Assembly (NCBI GenBank): GCA_003116975.1
Contig: BGKB01000134.1
Location: forward strand, 62,001 to 126,000
DNA: 64,000 bases
Reading direction: 5' to 3'
From: Aurantiochytrium sp. KH105
Taxonomy: Eukaryota > Sar > Bigyra > Thraustochytrida > Thraustochytriidae
The stretch's first letter is position 1. Every line of letters starts with the position of its first letter. Made by a program: the position numbers and the translations under genes. Under the pieces are notes generated by a model. The model was given only the letters and a program-made list of their open reading frames with translations, had not been told where the DNA came from and ran no database searches. Below, piece by piece: positions 16,714 to 26,700 of this stretch.

Positions 16714-19239
16714 ATGCTCGCGGGCGGCACGGGCGCAACGGCGGAGGCGCGCGGGCACAAGGCTGCGCGCGCCCGCGTGCGAGCGCAGAGCGCCCGCGAG
16801 GAGGACGACCAGCAGGGCCTGGAGCGGGACCAGGGCCAGGGACAGGAGGCAGGCAAGACCTGCACCGGCAGCACCGGCAGCACCGGCAGCACCGGCAGCA
16901 CGGAGAGGGACCGGCAGGGCCTGGACCTCGAGCCAGGGAGGGCGCCGGCCGCCCAGCCGGCCGCGGCGCTCACGCCGCTGGAAACCTCGGGTGCGAAGAC
17001 GAGAAAAACACTCGCGCCGCGCGGAGAAAAGCTCGAGTACCACTTCGACAGCAACTCGTTCTCGATTCGCAGCGCGGCGCAGACGCTCGACTTCCCAGAT
17101 GAGGATGCTCTCGTGGTCGACCCGGTCCCTGACATGAACGGGAGGCCCGCCCCCACCGTTGAGGTCTCGCCGCAGCGCGCGCATGCTCTCAGGCGAGAGT
17201 TCTCGTCGAGCTCGCTGTCCCCACCGCGCGAGGTCTTTGGCTTGGACGCTGACGGACTTTGCTGCGAGGGTATTTGTCTCCTGCCGACCTCGTCGCACGC
17301 CCGACTCGCCAACGACGAAGACGCCAATAGCGACCCCGGCGCAGACACAGGCGCTGTCGCTATGAAATTCGAAAGCTCGGGATCGGCCTGCTCTCGAATA
17401 CGTGCGCGACTCAAAACCATCTGGGTCCAAGTCATCTTTGAGAGTTCGTGGCTCTTCCTCTGCATCCTCGGCATCGCTAGCGCAGTTCTGGCGTGGTGCA
17501 TCGACGAAGCTGTTGCGCTACTTGCACAGGGCCGTACCGAGCTCGCCAATACAGCGCAGAGCTCGGTCGTTTCGTACCTTTTGTGGACATTGTTCACGAC
17601 CATGCTGGCCGTATTTTCGGTGTTCACGACAGCCAAAATTAGTCCGCTCGCGGCCGGGTCGGGTATCCCGCAAATGCGCAGCATGCTAGGCGGTTTTTCC
17701 ATTCCCGGGTATCTGAGTCTCGCAACGCTCACGAGCAAGGTGCTCGGGCTCCTTTTGGCCCTTGGCGGCGGCATGGTCATCGGCAAGGAGGGGCCCTTTG
17801 TGCACATCAGCTGTATCATTGCGAATCAGATGCTGCGAATTCCCATTTTCCAGGAAATTCGATCCAGCCCCGCATTAAAGAAGCAAATTCTTGCTGCGGC
17901 CTGCGCCGTCGGCGTCTCGTCGACATTTGGCGCCCCCATCGGCGGCGTGCTCTTCTCGATTGAGGTGACGTCCTCTCTCTATCAGACGAGCGAGTACTGG
18001 AAGGGCTTTTTCTGCGTCGTCTGCGGCGCTTTCGTCTTCACTGAGCTTTCAAACTTTGGCCAGTCGCGCAACAATGTTGCCTCTCTCTTTACGACAGACT
18101 TTGACCCTCTGCCGTACTCTTTTCTGGAGATCCCACTCTTTCTCATCTTGTCCGTGGCTTGCGGCTATCTTGGTGGACTCTTTGTGATTTTCCAGAAAAA
18201 TATTGCGGACATTCGCCATGATCCGCGAAGTTCTCGTGCTGTGCGAAACCCGTATTCCGCGGCCATTCTCATCGCTGTGCTTTCATGCACGCTCAACTTT
18301 CCCCTCGGCGACTTTATGCAGTACAGTTTGCACAACGCCATTGACGATCTACTCATCAATGACTCGATGCGGAATGCGCGCTACTCCCCTCATTGGGACG
18401 AACCTACCGTCTTCATCAACCTCCTGCTTTTTGCAACCATCAAGTTTATCCTCTCAGCGCTGACCATCAATCTCCCAATTCCCTGTGGCGTCTTCACACC
18501 ACTCTTTGCCGTTGGTGCTGCAATTGGCCGCTTCTTTGGAGAACTCATTGTTGCGCTGGGTGCCGATGGCGTCGCCGCGGGTGGGTATGCGCTGATTGGG
18601 AGCAGCTCCTTTGTTGCCGCGGCAACGGGCTCTGTGAGCACGGCCGTCATTGTATTTGAGCTGACGAATCAACTCTCGTACATGCTTCCCGTGCTTTTAG
18701 CGGTCCTTATTGGCCAGGCGACCGGTCGCACCATTAGCGACTCAATCTACGAGTCGCTCGCAAAGTCCAAGAATTTGCCGAGCTTCCCGCATGTGCGCAG
18801 GCAAAAATCGTACTCGCTGCCCATTTCCAAGGTCATGCATTCCGACGCGGCCTGCATTCCTCGCGTCGTCACCAAGACAGACGTCGAAGCAGCGTTGCTG
18901 CGGGCCTATAACCCAGCACTCGATCCGCTTTTTACCATTGCGGTGGTAGATACGCTCGAAGCTGGGTACTATATTGCATCCGTGACGTGGCGACAGCTCC
19001 ATTACCTTTTGCACAATCAATGGACCGAACGACCCGTGACGGAGCCTGTCGATCTCTTGGAGGTTTGCAATATTGACAAGTCCACCATCAGCTTGCCTGC
19101 GATCACACCTTTGAATGACGCCATCAACCTCTTTGATGTCCACAAGAAGAAATCGTTCTTTGTTGTGCGTCGCGGAAAGGTGATTGGCAAGCTCAATCTC
19201 CGTGAAATTGCCAAACTTTGCGATGACGGCCGTCTCTAA
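16714..19239 (+). CDS. CLC-family voltage-gated chloride channel with two CBS domains
   Basis: About 841 aa from the chosen Met (16714). The frame is open from 16432, but residues upstream of 16714 come from simple repeats. Seen: a charged N-terminal tail, then the CLC membrane core with GSGIPQ (about 315), GKEGPFVHI (357-365, gating Glu359) and the GxFxP motif in IPCGVFTPLFAVG. Two C-terminal CBS segments follow (ISKVMHSDAACIP; DKSTISLPAITPL, ending KLNLREIAKL). Known: chloride/proton exchangers keep a Glu at the internal proton site, while ClC-1/2/K-type channels have Val there. Here the motif is LFSIEVTSS, with Val418 at that site, as in ClC-2. Inference: a passive chloride channel of the plasma membrane rather than an exchanger; the CBS pair probably senses nucleotides. 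Confidence 0.93.
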   Translation: MLAGGTGATAEARGHKAARARVRAQSAREEDDQQGLERDQGQGQEAGKTCTGSTGSTGSTGSTERDRQGLDLEPGRAPAAQPAAALTPLETSGAKTRKTLAPRGEKLEYHFDSNSFSIRSAAQTLDFPDEDALVVDPVPDMNGRPAPTVEVSPQRAHALRREFSSSSLSPPREVFGLDADGLCCEGICLLPTSSHARLANDEDANSDPGADTGAVAMKFESSGSACSRIRARLKTIWVQVIFESSWLFLCILGIASAVLAWCIDEAVALLAQGRTELANTAQSSVVSYLLWTLFTTMLAVFSVFTTAKISPLAAGSGIPQMRSMLGGFSIPGYLSLATLTSKVLGLLLALGGGMVIGKEGPFVHISCIIANQMLRIPIFQEIRSSPALKKQILAAACAVGVSSTFGAPIGGVLFSIEVTSSLYQTSEYWKGFFCVVCGAFVFTELSNFGQSRNNVASLFTTDFDPLPYSFLEIPLFLILSVACGYLGGLFVIFQKNIADIRHDPRSSRAVRNPYSAAILIAVLSCTLNFPLGDFMQYSLHNAIDDLLINDSMRNARYSPHWDEPTVFINLLLFATIKFILSALTINLPIPCGVFTPLFAVGAAIGRFFGELIVALGADGVAAGGYALIGSSSFVAAATGSVSTAVIVFELTNQLSYMLPVLLAVLIGQATGRTISDSIYESLAKSKNLPSFPHVRRQKSYSLPISKVMHSDAACIPRVVTKTDVEAALLRAYNPALDPLFTIAVVDTLEAGYYIASVTWRQLHYLLHNQWTERPVTEPVDLLEVCNIDKSTISLPAITPLNDAINLFDVHKKKSFFVVRRGKVIGKLNLREIAKLCDDGRL

Positions 19240-19447
19240 TAACAAGACAGAAGCGCGGCTTGACGAAACAAGCGCCTATTGTGAAGTTGCTGCAAAGAGG
19301 TTGCGTTGCAATGCGCTGTCACCAGAGTGAGGAATCTCTTTGGCAGCTGTCTCTACGAAGGGTTTGTCACACAAAAATCAATCCCTGACAATGCCCTAGA
19401 GTCGTTGTGTTCCTCTGCTAGCTTCATGTTTGATTTTTTATGTAAAG

Positions 19448-19488
<41 letters not shown>

Positions 19489-19665
19489 GAAAGAAAAGAG
19501 AAGAAGAGATCGAGAGAGCAAGGATGACTTATCTACTCCACTTACTATCACTCCACCTTCCTTGGATCAAAAGTCTTGAGACAGGTAATGTGTTATCTCT
19601 TTTACTTATTACAGAAGAAGCGAGCAAAGCAAGCAAGCAAGCAAGCATGCAAGCAAGCACGACAC
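19240..19665. other. Convergent 3' intergenic region with GAAA/GA repeat
   Basis: 426 bases between two stop codons. Holds a GAAA then GA microsatellite at about 19444-19500 and a GCAA repeat at about 19620-19660. No gene seen. Confidence 0.5.
19444..19500 (+). repeat. GAAA/GA purine microsatellite
   Basis: About eight GAAA units followed by about ten GA units. Confidence 0.92.
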
Positions 19666-22194
19666 TCACCGTCGCGCATACCGCTCACTTGATGGAAGGA
19701 TGCTCTCAATCGCAGGAAGCACGTCGCCTCCATTGCCGGAGCTGGCAGCACCTCGCGGGGCAATTTCAATGTCAGGAAATTTGGCCTCCTTCTTTGATTT
19801 GGAGCCCGCCTTTGACGACACAATACCAGCATCCTCCTCTTCGCGAGATGTCTGCCCTTCTTTTTTGGCCTCTTCAGCGTTGTCTTCACCAGACACATCA
19901 CCATCATCAGACTCATCATGAGACTTGACTTCGTCATCAGAGTCATCAGAATCACCATCCTCGTCGTCTTCAGAATCGGGATTATTTCCTCCAGACACCT
20001 TGGTGCCACCCAGCATGCTCAGGTTGAGACTGGACCCATCCAGTGAGCCGACCTGAGAAAAGGCAAGTGCAAAGCTAGCACGGAGCTTGTTAGCTTCCTG
20101 CTGGATGCGCTTTGTCTCCCGATTCGAGGTGGTTCGCGTCCAGTCCAGCTTAGTGCGCAGTTGCACATACTTTTCATCCATGAGTCGCAGCTGGTCCTCG
20201 AGGATCCGTGTCCCCTCTTTGAGTTCCTGCGTGACGCGATCCCGCGACTTGGCCTTTCTCTGTAGCGAGGCGTTCCGCTGCCGGAGCACGGTTGCCTCCT
20301 TTTTGTAATTCTTCACCTCTGTGAGGGCAATGTTCTTCGCTGCGGCCTCATGTTTCAAGTGAATCATTACCTTCTCGATGTGCTTGGACAGTGCCTGAAT
20401 TCGTTCGTTGGCCTTGTCCAGCTCGCCATTCGTCTTGCCGCGAAGATCTTTCTCCAGTCGTAGCCTCCTCACCAAATCGTCTGTGCGCCGCTTCAAGGTA
20501 TCCATACTTTCAATGGCTGCCTGACCTGTTCGCTCAATGGACTCAATGCTGTCTATCTTGGCCGTCAGCCGCTTATTATTCTGCCGCAAGACCTGCAATT
20601 CGATCTGCAAGCGAGAAATTATATCTGAATTTGCCGATGCAGCCGCAGCAGCGCGCTCAGCGCGCCGGTCGTCGTCTTTCATGTCTTCCTTGAGCCCGCG
20701 ATCAGCCCCGTTCGGTGGAGCCGCGCCGTCGCCATCCTGCACGCAAAATTGAGAACCGCCCACTTCGTCGCTCTCGTCGTCACCTCCGCTGCTCTGGCCG
20801 AGATGCGAATGCTGCGCACGCGAAAGGCGAATGAGATCTTGCACGCTCACGTTCGCAAAGCGATCTACCTCGACGCCTTCCCCTGCAATTTCCTGCAGCA
20901 AAAGCGTGCGAATGGCGGTCAACTCGTCGCGAGACTTGTCTTCGCGAGAGGTCAGCTTTTCCAGCTTTTCGTACAGCTGATAGCTCTTTTCGCCTTGCGT
21001 GACGAGCTCTTGGAGCTTTTCCTCGAGCTTCGTCTGAAGGTTCGTGACCTCCTTTTCTCGGTCCTCGAGCTTAGCTCGCAGCACGGCCACTTCGGTCCGG
21101 AGGCCGCGTGCCTCATCGCTCGTGTCGACCTTGAGCTTGGATCGTTTGGGAGACATGACCTCTGCAAGAGTAGGCAGAGATTTCGACTCGAGAACAGATG
21201 GCGACGAAGGCAGTTTGGACTCGCGTAGCTGTGGTTGGTCTTGCGGCAAGGGTGGCGGCGGCGACGGCGAGCCCGGAATCAAGGAAGGCGGCGGCGGCGA
21301 AGGCACAGGGGATCGCGCCGGCGGCGAAATCATCGCTGGCTCGGTGACGCTCGAAATGAGACGCGAGTCCACAGGTGGAGCACTCTGTGGGCTCGTCGGA
21401 GCGCCGTGCTCACCCCGCGAGGAGGACCGCTTTCGTCCGGATCGCGAGATTCGACGTGTCGTCTTTCGGGAGGGTCGCCGCGTCGACGACAAGGATCTGC
21501 GGCGTGAAGGCGACGCAGGAGATCCTGCCTCGAGCAAACCCGATGGAGACGAGTCCAAGTCGTCTCGCAGCGGCGAACTCACAGACTTGGCGCGCCTGCC
21601 GCGGGAGGTCGTTTCGGACATTCGCTGGCCTTTGGCAGCATTCGCCTCTGCAAGTCCGGACCTTTTTAATGCAGCCTCGGTGGCAGCCTTGACGGCCTTT
21701 TCCTTTTCTTCCGCTGCTTTCTTTGCCGCTTTTTCGAGCTCCAGAACACGGTCTTTTGAGGAGGCGAGTTCCTGCTGCAAATCGACGAGCGATTGCTCAA
21801 GCCCTCCGCGTGCTGCCTCTGTCGCCTCAAATTCTTGCAGTTGCGCCTTGAGGTTGTCCAGCTCCTGCGCCATCGCCTCTTGAGAGCTTGCACGTTCTGC
21901 CTCTGCATTTCCCATGCTTGTGAATCTCTCATCCCAGGCCTGTGCGTCCGCTTCGTACTGCGCGCGGATGTTGTTGTACTCTGCTTCCCATTGATCTGCG
22001 CGGGCATTTTCCTTGCTCGTTGCTGCCAGGAGATCAGAAGCGGCAGCTTCTTTTGCGGAGAGCAGATCACTTTCCGCGCGTTTGGCGCGCTCCGTAGCCT
22101 CGTTGGCGCGCGCATTTGCCTCCTGCGCCTCCTTTTCAGCCTTGGCTAGCGCGTCCTCCAGCTCGCGCACACGCTTTTTCCCTCCTGAAAACAT
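19666..22194 (-). CDS. Long coiled-coil protein with proline-rich centre, unknown function
   Basis: 842 aa. Seen: coiled coil from residue 4 to about 190 (Ala/Glu/Lys heptads such as RELEDALAKAEKEAQEA); a basic Ser/Arg/Pro-rich disordered section about 195-345 with PPPP runs; a second long coiled coil about 365-740 (KLEEKLQELVTQGEKSYQLYEKL, in part); an acidic Ser/Asp stretch about 755-800. No signal peptide, membrane segment or enzyme motif. Inference: a cytoskeletal or scaffold protein, with the proline-rich part a candidate SH3 or EVH1 ligand. I do not recognise the family. Its start region faces the Tubby-like gene across 1.5 kb. Confidence 0.72.
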   Translation of the reverse strand: MFSGGKKRVRELEDALAKAEKEAQEANARANEATERAKRAESDLLSAKEAAASDLLAATSKENARADQWEAEYNNIRAQYEADAQAWDERFTSMGNAEAERASSQEAMAQELDNLKAQLQEFEATEAARGGLEQSLVDLQQELASSKDRVLELEKAAKKAAEEKEKAVKAATEAALKRSGLAEANAAKGQRMSETTSRGRRAKSVSSPLRDDLDSSPSGLLEAGSPASPSRRRSLSSTRRPSRKTTRRISRSGRKRSSSRGEHGAPTSPQSAPPVDSRLISSVTEPAMISPPARSPVPSPPPPSLIPGSPSPPPPLPQDQPQLRESKLPSSPSVLESKSLPTLAEVMSPKRSKLKVDTSDEARGLRTEVAVLRAKLEDREKEVTNLQTKLEEKLQELVTQGEKSYQLYEKLEKLTSREDKSRDELTAIRTLLLQEIAGEGVEVDRFANVSVQDLIRLSRAQHSHLGQSSGGDDESDEVGGSQFCVQDGDGAAPPNGADRGLKEDMKDDDRRAERAAAAASANSDIISRLQIELQVLRQNNKRLTAKIDSIESIERTGQAAIESMDTLKRRTDDLVRRLRLEKDLRGKTNGELDKANERIQALSKHIEKVMIHLKHEAAAKNIALTEVKNYKKEATVLRQRNASLQRKAKSRDRVTQELKEGTRILEDQLRLMDEKYVQLRTKLDWTRTTSNRETKRIQQEANKLRASFALAFSQVGSLDGSSLNLSMLGGTKVSGGNNPDSEDDEDGDSDDSDDEVKSHDESDDGDVSGEDNAEEAKKEGQTSREEEDAGIVSSKAGSKSKKEAKFPDIEIAPRGAASSGNGGDVLPAIESILPSSERYARR

Positions 22195-23677
22195 GACGAT
22201 ATTGCGCTCGTTTGCCTCGAGCTTGAAGTATGTGACGTTTGCCTTGGCCGCCCGCGACCCGTCTGCCGTGCTTCAACGCGCTAGCCGATCGCGTCGGCGT
22301 GCGACCGTGAGACTGGCCTTGCAGTTTGCTCAAATTTACAGCTTGCTCCTCGTCACGGTCCTCCAGCAGCAGAGAAGTGAATGTACTTCATTCACAAGCA
22401 AATCTCTTGCTTCCTTGCTTGCAAGCTTGCCTACTTGCTTGCCGCAAATGCCAAAACGGGGCGAAAGTCTCACTATGCGCCTCACGTGTCAGTCGATCGC
22501 TCTGGAGAGCTAGAATCCTTGCTCAAGCGAAAAACGCAGGCTGTCTCCTCTCATGCGTGCAACCAACCAATCAATCGAAGAATCAGATCAATCAATTCTT
22601 TCTTTCTCGCCGATTGTCCATTTATTCTGAGACACCCATCAATTTCAATCGCCGCGCGCGCCTCGCTCAATGACGTGCGCCTGTGTGAAACGAATGCACG
22701 TGGCGCACACTTCCTTCCTTGCTTGTTTACTTTGTTTTTGCCTATGCTTAGTGTACCCTCCTCGAAGAGAGGACAGATGAACCTCGTCGCAACCCATTTT
22801 CCGGTGAACGGATATATTGGACCAACACGACGCACCGCGCCGGTATTCTGTCGTCCACCTTTCCGTGAGATAACCTCATGCGTCTCCAGGAGGCGAATTA
22901 TTTACAAGATCACGCGCTCGAGGCGCATGATGGCTCGAAAACCTGGCCATTCCCGCGGTCGGATTGTCATGTCATGCAAGCCGAGCGAGTTTGAGTCAGC
23001 GCTCTTGCCAACGGCTACGGAGCCGTTGGTACTACCAGCTATCTATGTCTATCACTAGTAGTAAGATATGAAAAAACAGAAGAAAAATAATCAGTAAATG
23101 CCCCAAGATTCTGAGCGAAACTTGCCTTTATTGCCTTGGACAAGCGAATTCATCATAGTAAGTGCGAGAAAAGTAGTCAAGCCTGATCTTTCGAGGTCTG
23201 AAGCGCCCGGCCCGGCCGGTTACTACCTCAACTTCCTGCATAGCAATGCAATTAGCGGAGCTGCAGCAGCGTGCGATACAAAGAAAGGACAAAGTATCGA
23301 TAATAATCTACGGTCCGTCTAGGAGAGCGTAAAAGTGACCGCTGGAAGGCAGGCAAACCCGCTTGGTTGACGCTGTCACCTGGCTAGTTTTGTGCGCTGA
23401 GCTCGCGCGGGTGGGCGGCACAACATTGCATCGCCAGCGAGCGGATTGCAGAACTCCGACGTTCGTCCTCGCGATCATCACGTCGAGCACTACTTCCGCC
23501 GAGGCTTACGCACGTCTTAGCTACTTTAAGACTTGACTTACTTCGGCACCGAGGCGCGTGCATTGAGTTGCAGCAAGCAGACTTGGTCCCCTCTCTCGCA
23601 GAGTTGTAGGCAGAGCAACCAATCTGAAAGAAAGAAAGGCACGACTCCTCGAGGCGAATCGCCAAGTTGCCAAAATC
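22195..23677. other. Divergent intergenic region between coiled-coil (-) and Tubby-like (+) genes
   Basis: 1,483 bases. A 225-codon plus-strand ORF (22381-23058) has no domain, hydrophobic pattern or composition typical of neighbouring genes and is not called. Short GCAA/TTGC and TCAA runs occur near 22400 and 22560. No RNA gene seen. Confidence 0.45.
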
Positions 23678-25708
23678 ATGTATCAGAACATGCACAGCGA
23701 GTCGAAGGACGACGACATTTACCTTGATGAAGCGTCCACACCCGGTAGCCTCGGCAGTGCCGGCGGCCTGAATTCTGCCTCGAACCGGCAGCGCGCCCTT
23801 GAGGAACAAAAGAAGCGACTCATGCGAAAGCAGCAAATGCGCCGTGGATCCGCAGGCGCCGTGCAAGCCAACCGTGCCTTCACGGGTGCAGCCAAGAAGA
23901 TCCCGATTTCCAAGACAGGGTCTTCGTTTCGAAACTTTTCCGCGCCCAAGGCCATCGACCCTCTGGAAGGCGAGGAAGACGACGACGAGGGCATCACCGG
24001 TCTCCGAAAGACCGGATATGCCGACAGCTTCCGTGGCTCGAGCCGCAACGCGAGCGGCTCGTACGGCGGCGTATACGAGGCGCTGCACCAGCCTCTGCAC
24101 CAAACGTCGTCAGCATCCAGCGAAACCTTCGAGGACGCCCGCGTGGCTAACGTCAAGACCGCATCGCGCCCTTCCGACAACCAGAACGATCTCGACGGTC
24201 GTCGACGGGCAGAAGGCGAGAGCAAGTTTGCGGACAAGAACAGGCGAGACGCCGCAGAAGCAAAGTCTCAAGAGCCAGTCCGGGAATCATTTACTGCGGA
24301 GGACCGCAGTCCTGCAATTGCCGAGGACTTTGAAGAGGCTCCCGTGCGTCGCAAGAGCTCGAGTAAATCGCGCTCGCAACGCAAGAAGGAGTCAAGCAAG
24401 ACCAGCAGCAGCTCGAACAATAGCAGCAGCAGCGGCACGGGCAGCAAGTCGAGGTCGAGCAGTTCCAAGTCTCGCTCCTCGAGCCGTCGCAAAAACTATA
24501 ACTCCGACGATGCTGTCGAGGAGGAGGAAAGCGCAGACCTCTCTCCCGAGGCCGAGCTCAGTCAGAACGAGTCGCGCCGCAAAGATGCAGACTCGGCCAC
24601 TTCGTCGACTTCCCGTCGCCAGCAGCGCGCAGCCTTGGCCCACAAGCAAGAGGTTGCGTCCTCAGCGTCTGAAGACGAAGATGCCGCAGAAATGATTGTC
24701 CCGCGTCCGCCGAAGAAGTCGTCGCGCGTCAAGAAATCGGCTGACAAAACCCGCAAATCGCGCAAGGATATTGAGAGCAAGTCAGGAGACCGCGCGACTG
24801 CTGCAAAGGGCGTCGACGAGGTCGAAAACGACTCGGATATCGAGCGCAAGGAGTCCGAAGACCACTTTGACGAGGTTCCTCGGAATGGATTGCACACCAA
24901 GACCTTGTCTGAGGCGCCGCAGATCGACCTTACTGATATGCGCGCCTTCCTCATGAACCCTGTGCCCCGGGCCTACGGAACTCTCCAATGCTACATCGAG
25001 CGCAACAAGAGCGGCGCCAACAAGTTGTACCCCGAGTTTCAGGTTTTCCTCAAGGACGGTGACCGTTTTTTGATGAGCGGCAAGAAGCGCTCCAAGAACC
25101 GAACAACCAACTACATTGTCACAATGGACCCTAGAGATTACAACCGGGAATCCCCCAACTGCCTTGGAAAGCTCCGCTCCAACTTTATTGGCACCGAGTT
25201 CCAGATCTTCGACAAGGGTGTGAACCCAAAGAACGCTGACCCAGATTCATTGCACGTCGGCACAACTCCCGTCCGTGAGGAGCTGGGCGCTATTCTGTAC
25301 AACTCAAACGTGCTCGGATCGCGAGGTCCTCGCAAGATGAAGGTTGCCGTCCCCGTCGTCGACGAGAAGACGAACAAGCGCAAGACGATGCGCTCGTCCA
25401 AGAAGGGCGATGAGCTCTTGGGCCGCTTCAAGGACCGCGACATGGGGGATCTTGTTGAACTCATCAACAAGCCACCGCGCTGGAATGACCACGTTGGCGC
25501 CTACGTGCTCAACTTCAATGGCCGCGTCACCATGGCGAGTGTCAAGAACTTTCAGCTCATCACTGCGGAGAACGAGGACGAAGTCATTCTCACCTTTGGC
25601 CGTTGCGGAACCAACCTCTTCTCCATGGACGTCGCTTGGCCGCTCAGCCCCTTTCAGGCCTTTTGCATCGCCATGTCTTCGGCAAGCAGCAAGCTTGCTT
25701 GCGAGTAG
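23678..25708 (+). CDS. TULP: Tubby-like protein (TULP)
   Basis: 676 aa. Seen: a disordered N-terminal half rich in Ser, Arg, Lys and acidic residues (about 1-415), then the Tubby beta-barrel about 420-676. Both family signatures are present: NGRVTMASVKNFQL, and a C-terminal motif ending FCIAMSSASSKLACE. Other conserved pieces are FLMSGKKRSKNRTTNYIV and LGKLRSNFIGTEF. Known: the barrel binds PI(4,5)P2 and, in animals, Tubby/TULP3 carries membrane cargo into cilia with IFT-A. Inference: a phosphoinositide-anchored adaptor at the plasma membrane or flagellum. The IFT-A-binding segment of TULP3 was not recognised. A second in-frame Met lies four codons downstream. The C-terminus KLACE followed directly by the stop is exactly as in animal Tubby proteins. 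Confidence 0.95.
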   Translation: MYQNMHSESKDDDIYLDEASTPGSLGSAGGLNSASNRQRALEEQKKRLMRKQQMRRGSAGAVQANRAFTGAAKKIPISKTGSSFRNFSAPKAIDPLEGEEDDDEGITGLRKTGYADSFRGSSRNASGSYGGVYEALHQPLHQTSSASSETFEDARVANVKTASRPSDNQNDLDGRRRAEGESKFADKNRRDAAEAKSQEPVRESFTAEDRSPAIAEDFEEAPVRRKSSSKSRSQRKKESSKTSSSSNNSSSSGTGSKSRSSSSKSRSSSRRKNYNSDDAVEEEESADLSPEAELSQNESRRKDADSATSSTSRRQQRAALAHKQEVASSASEDEDAAEMIVPRPPKKSSRVKKSADKTRKSRKDIESKSGDRATAAKGVDEVENDSDIERKESEDHFDEVPRNGLHTKTLSEAPQIDLTDMRAFLMNPVPRAYGTLQCYIERNKSGANKLYPEFQVFLKDGDRFLMSGKKRSKNRTTNYIVTMDPRDYNRESPNCLGKLRSNFIGTEFQIFDKGVNPKNADPDSLHVGTTPVREELGAILYNSNVLGSRGPRKMKVAVPVVDEKTNKRKTMRSSKKGDELLGRFKDRDMGDLVELINKPPRWNDHVGAYVLNFNGRVTMASVKNFQLITAENEDEVILTFGRCGTNLFSMDVAWPLSPFQAFCIAMSSASSKLACE

Positions 25709-25997
25709 GCTAATTTTAAGCTCAACTTTTTGATAAACCAAGGTGAGTCACCAATCGGTGAGTTTTACTGGGAGGGTTGATCTCTTCGTGCACCAGTGGG
25801 CCGGGCGGCCGGTCGGGCCTACGCGTTGGATAGAGAGTACTCTAGTAGTAGTGATAGCACAAGTAAATGGAAACGAAAGATGAATGACAACAGAGAACAC
25901 GAACTTTTTGCAGCCAGCTAAACACGAACAAGCACGCGCGGGACCCCCGCCTCCAGGCCACGCAGTGTCTTGCCTCGGGTCGATCGCACTCGCTGGC

Positions 25998-26667
25998 ATG
26001 GCGGCTCCATCGCAGCTGTCCGCCGACGAGGCGGCAACCCGCGTCGCCGAGGGCGCGGCCAACAATGCTGACGGCGACGATGACAGGGTTATCGAGGCCC
26101 TCTTCGAAGAGCTCGGCTTGGACGCGCGGCAAGAGGTGGCACAAAATATGGATCATGGGAGCAGCCTAGATGATTTTCTCCAAGACTTGCAAACGGATAA
26201 TGTCGCAAGTGACAACCCCATTATCGAAAGCAACCACGAGAACGACGACGTCGACATTGTCGTCGAGGACGACGGGAACAAGGACGTGAACGAAGACGAC
26301 ATAGATGATGTGGAGGAAGAGGACGATGATGAAAACAATGACGAGGAGTTCGAAAGGCAGATGAACAAGATTTTGGCCATTGGCGACAATTCCCTCTCCA
26401 CAGAACTATCGGAGCCTTCCTGCTTCCGTTTACAAACACCCAAGCCAATCAATCTTTACTTTCGCATCGCTGACGAAAAGTATGCTGCTATTCGTGTGGA
26501 TGGCCGGTCCTCAAATCGAGCACTTGCAGGTCTTCGGGCTTGTATTGAAGAGCATTGCCTCCCTCAAAACGTCGCAATCTCGCTTGAACGGGCGTTATGG
26601 GCCAAACTTTCCGCGCTCAGTCCCTTAGAAATACGATCGTCACCGTTCTCGCTGTCGTCGTCATCGT

Positions 26668-26700
<33 letters not shown>

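Noticed and set aside
15738-17819. 693- and 551-codon minus-strand ORFs and a 431-codon plus-strand ORF overlapping the CLC 5' end
   Set aside because: They are antisense to the CLC gene or run through simple repeats. Only the last 99 codons of the 693-codon frame (15834-16130) are real, as exon 1 of the YbaK-EMAPII gene.
22381-23058. 225-codon plus-strand ORF upstream of the Tubby-like gene
   Set aside because: Composition unlike neighbouring genes, no domain, several in-frame Mets in random context.
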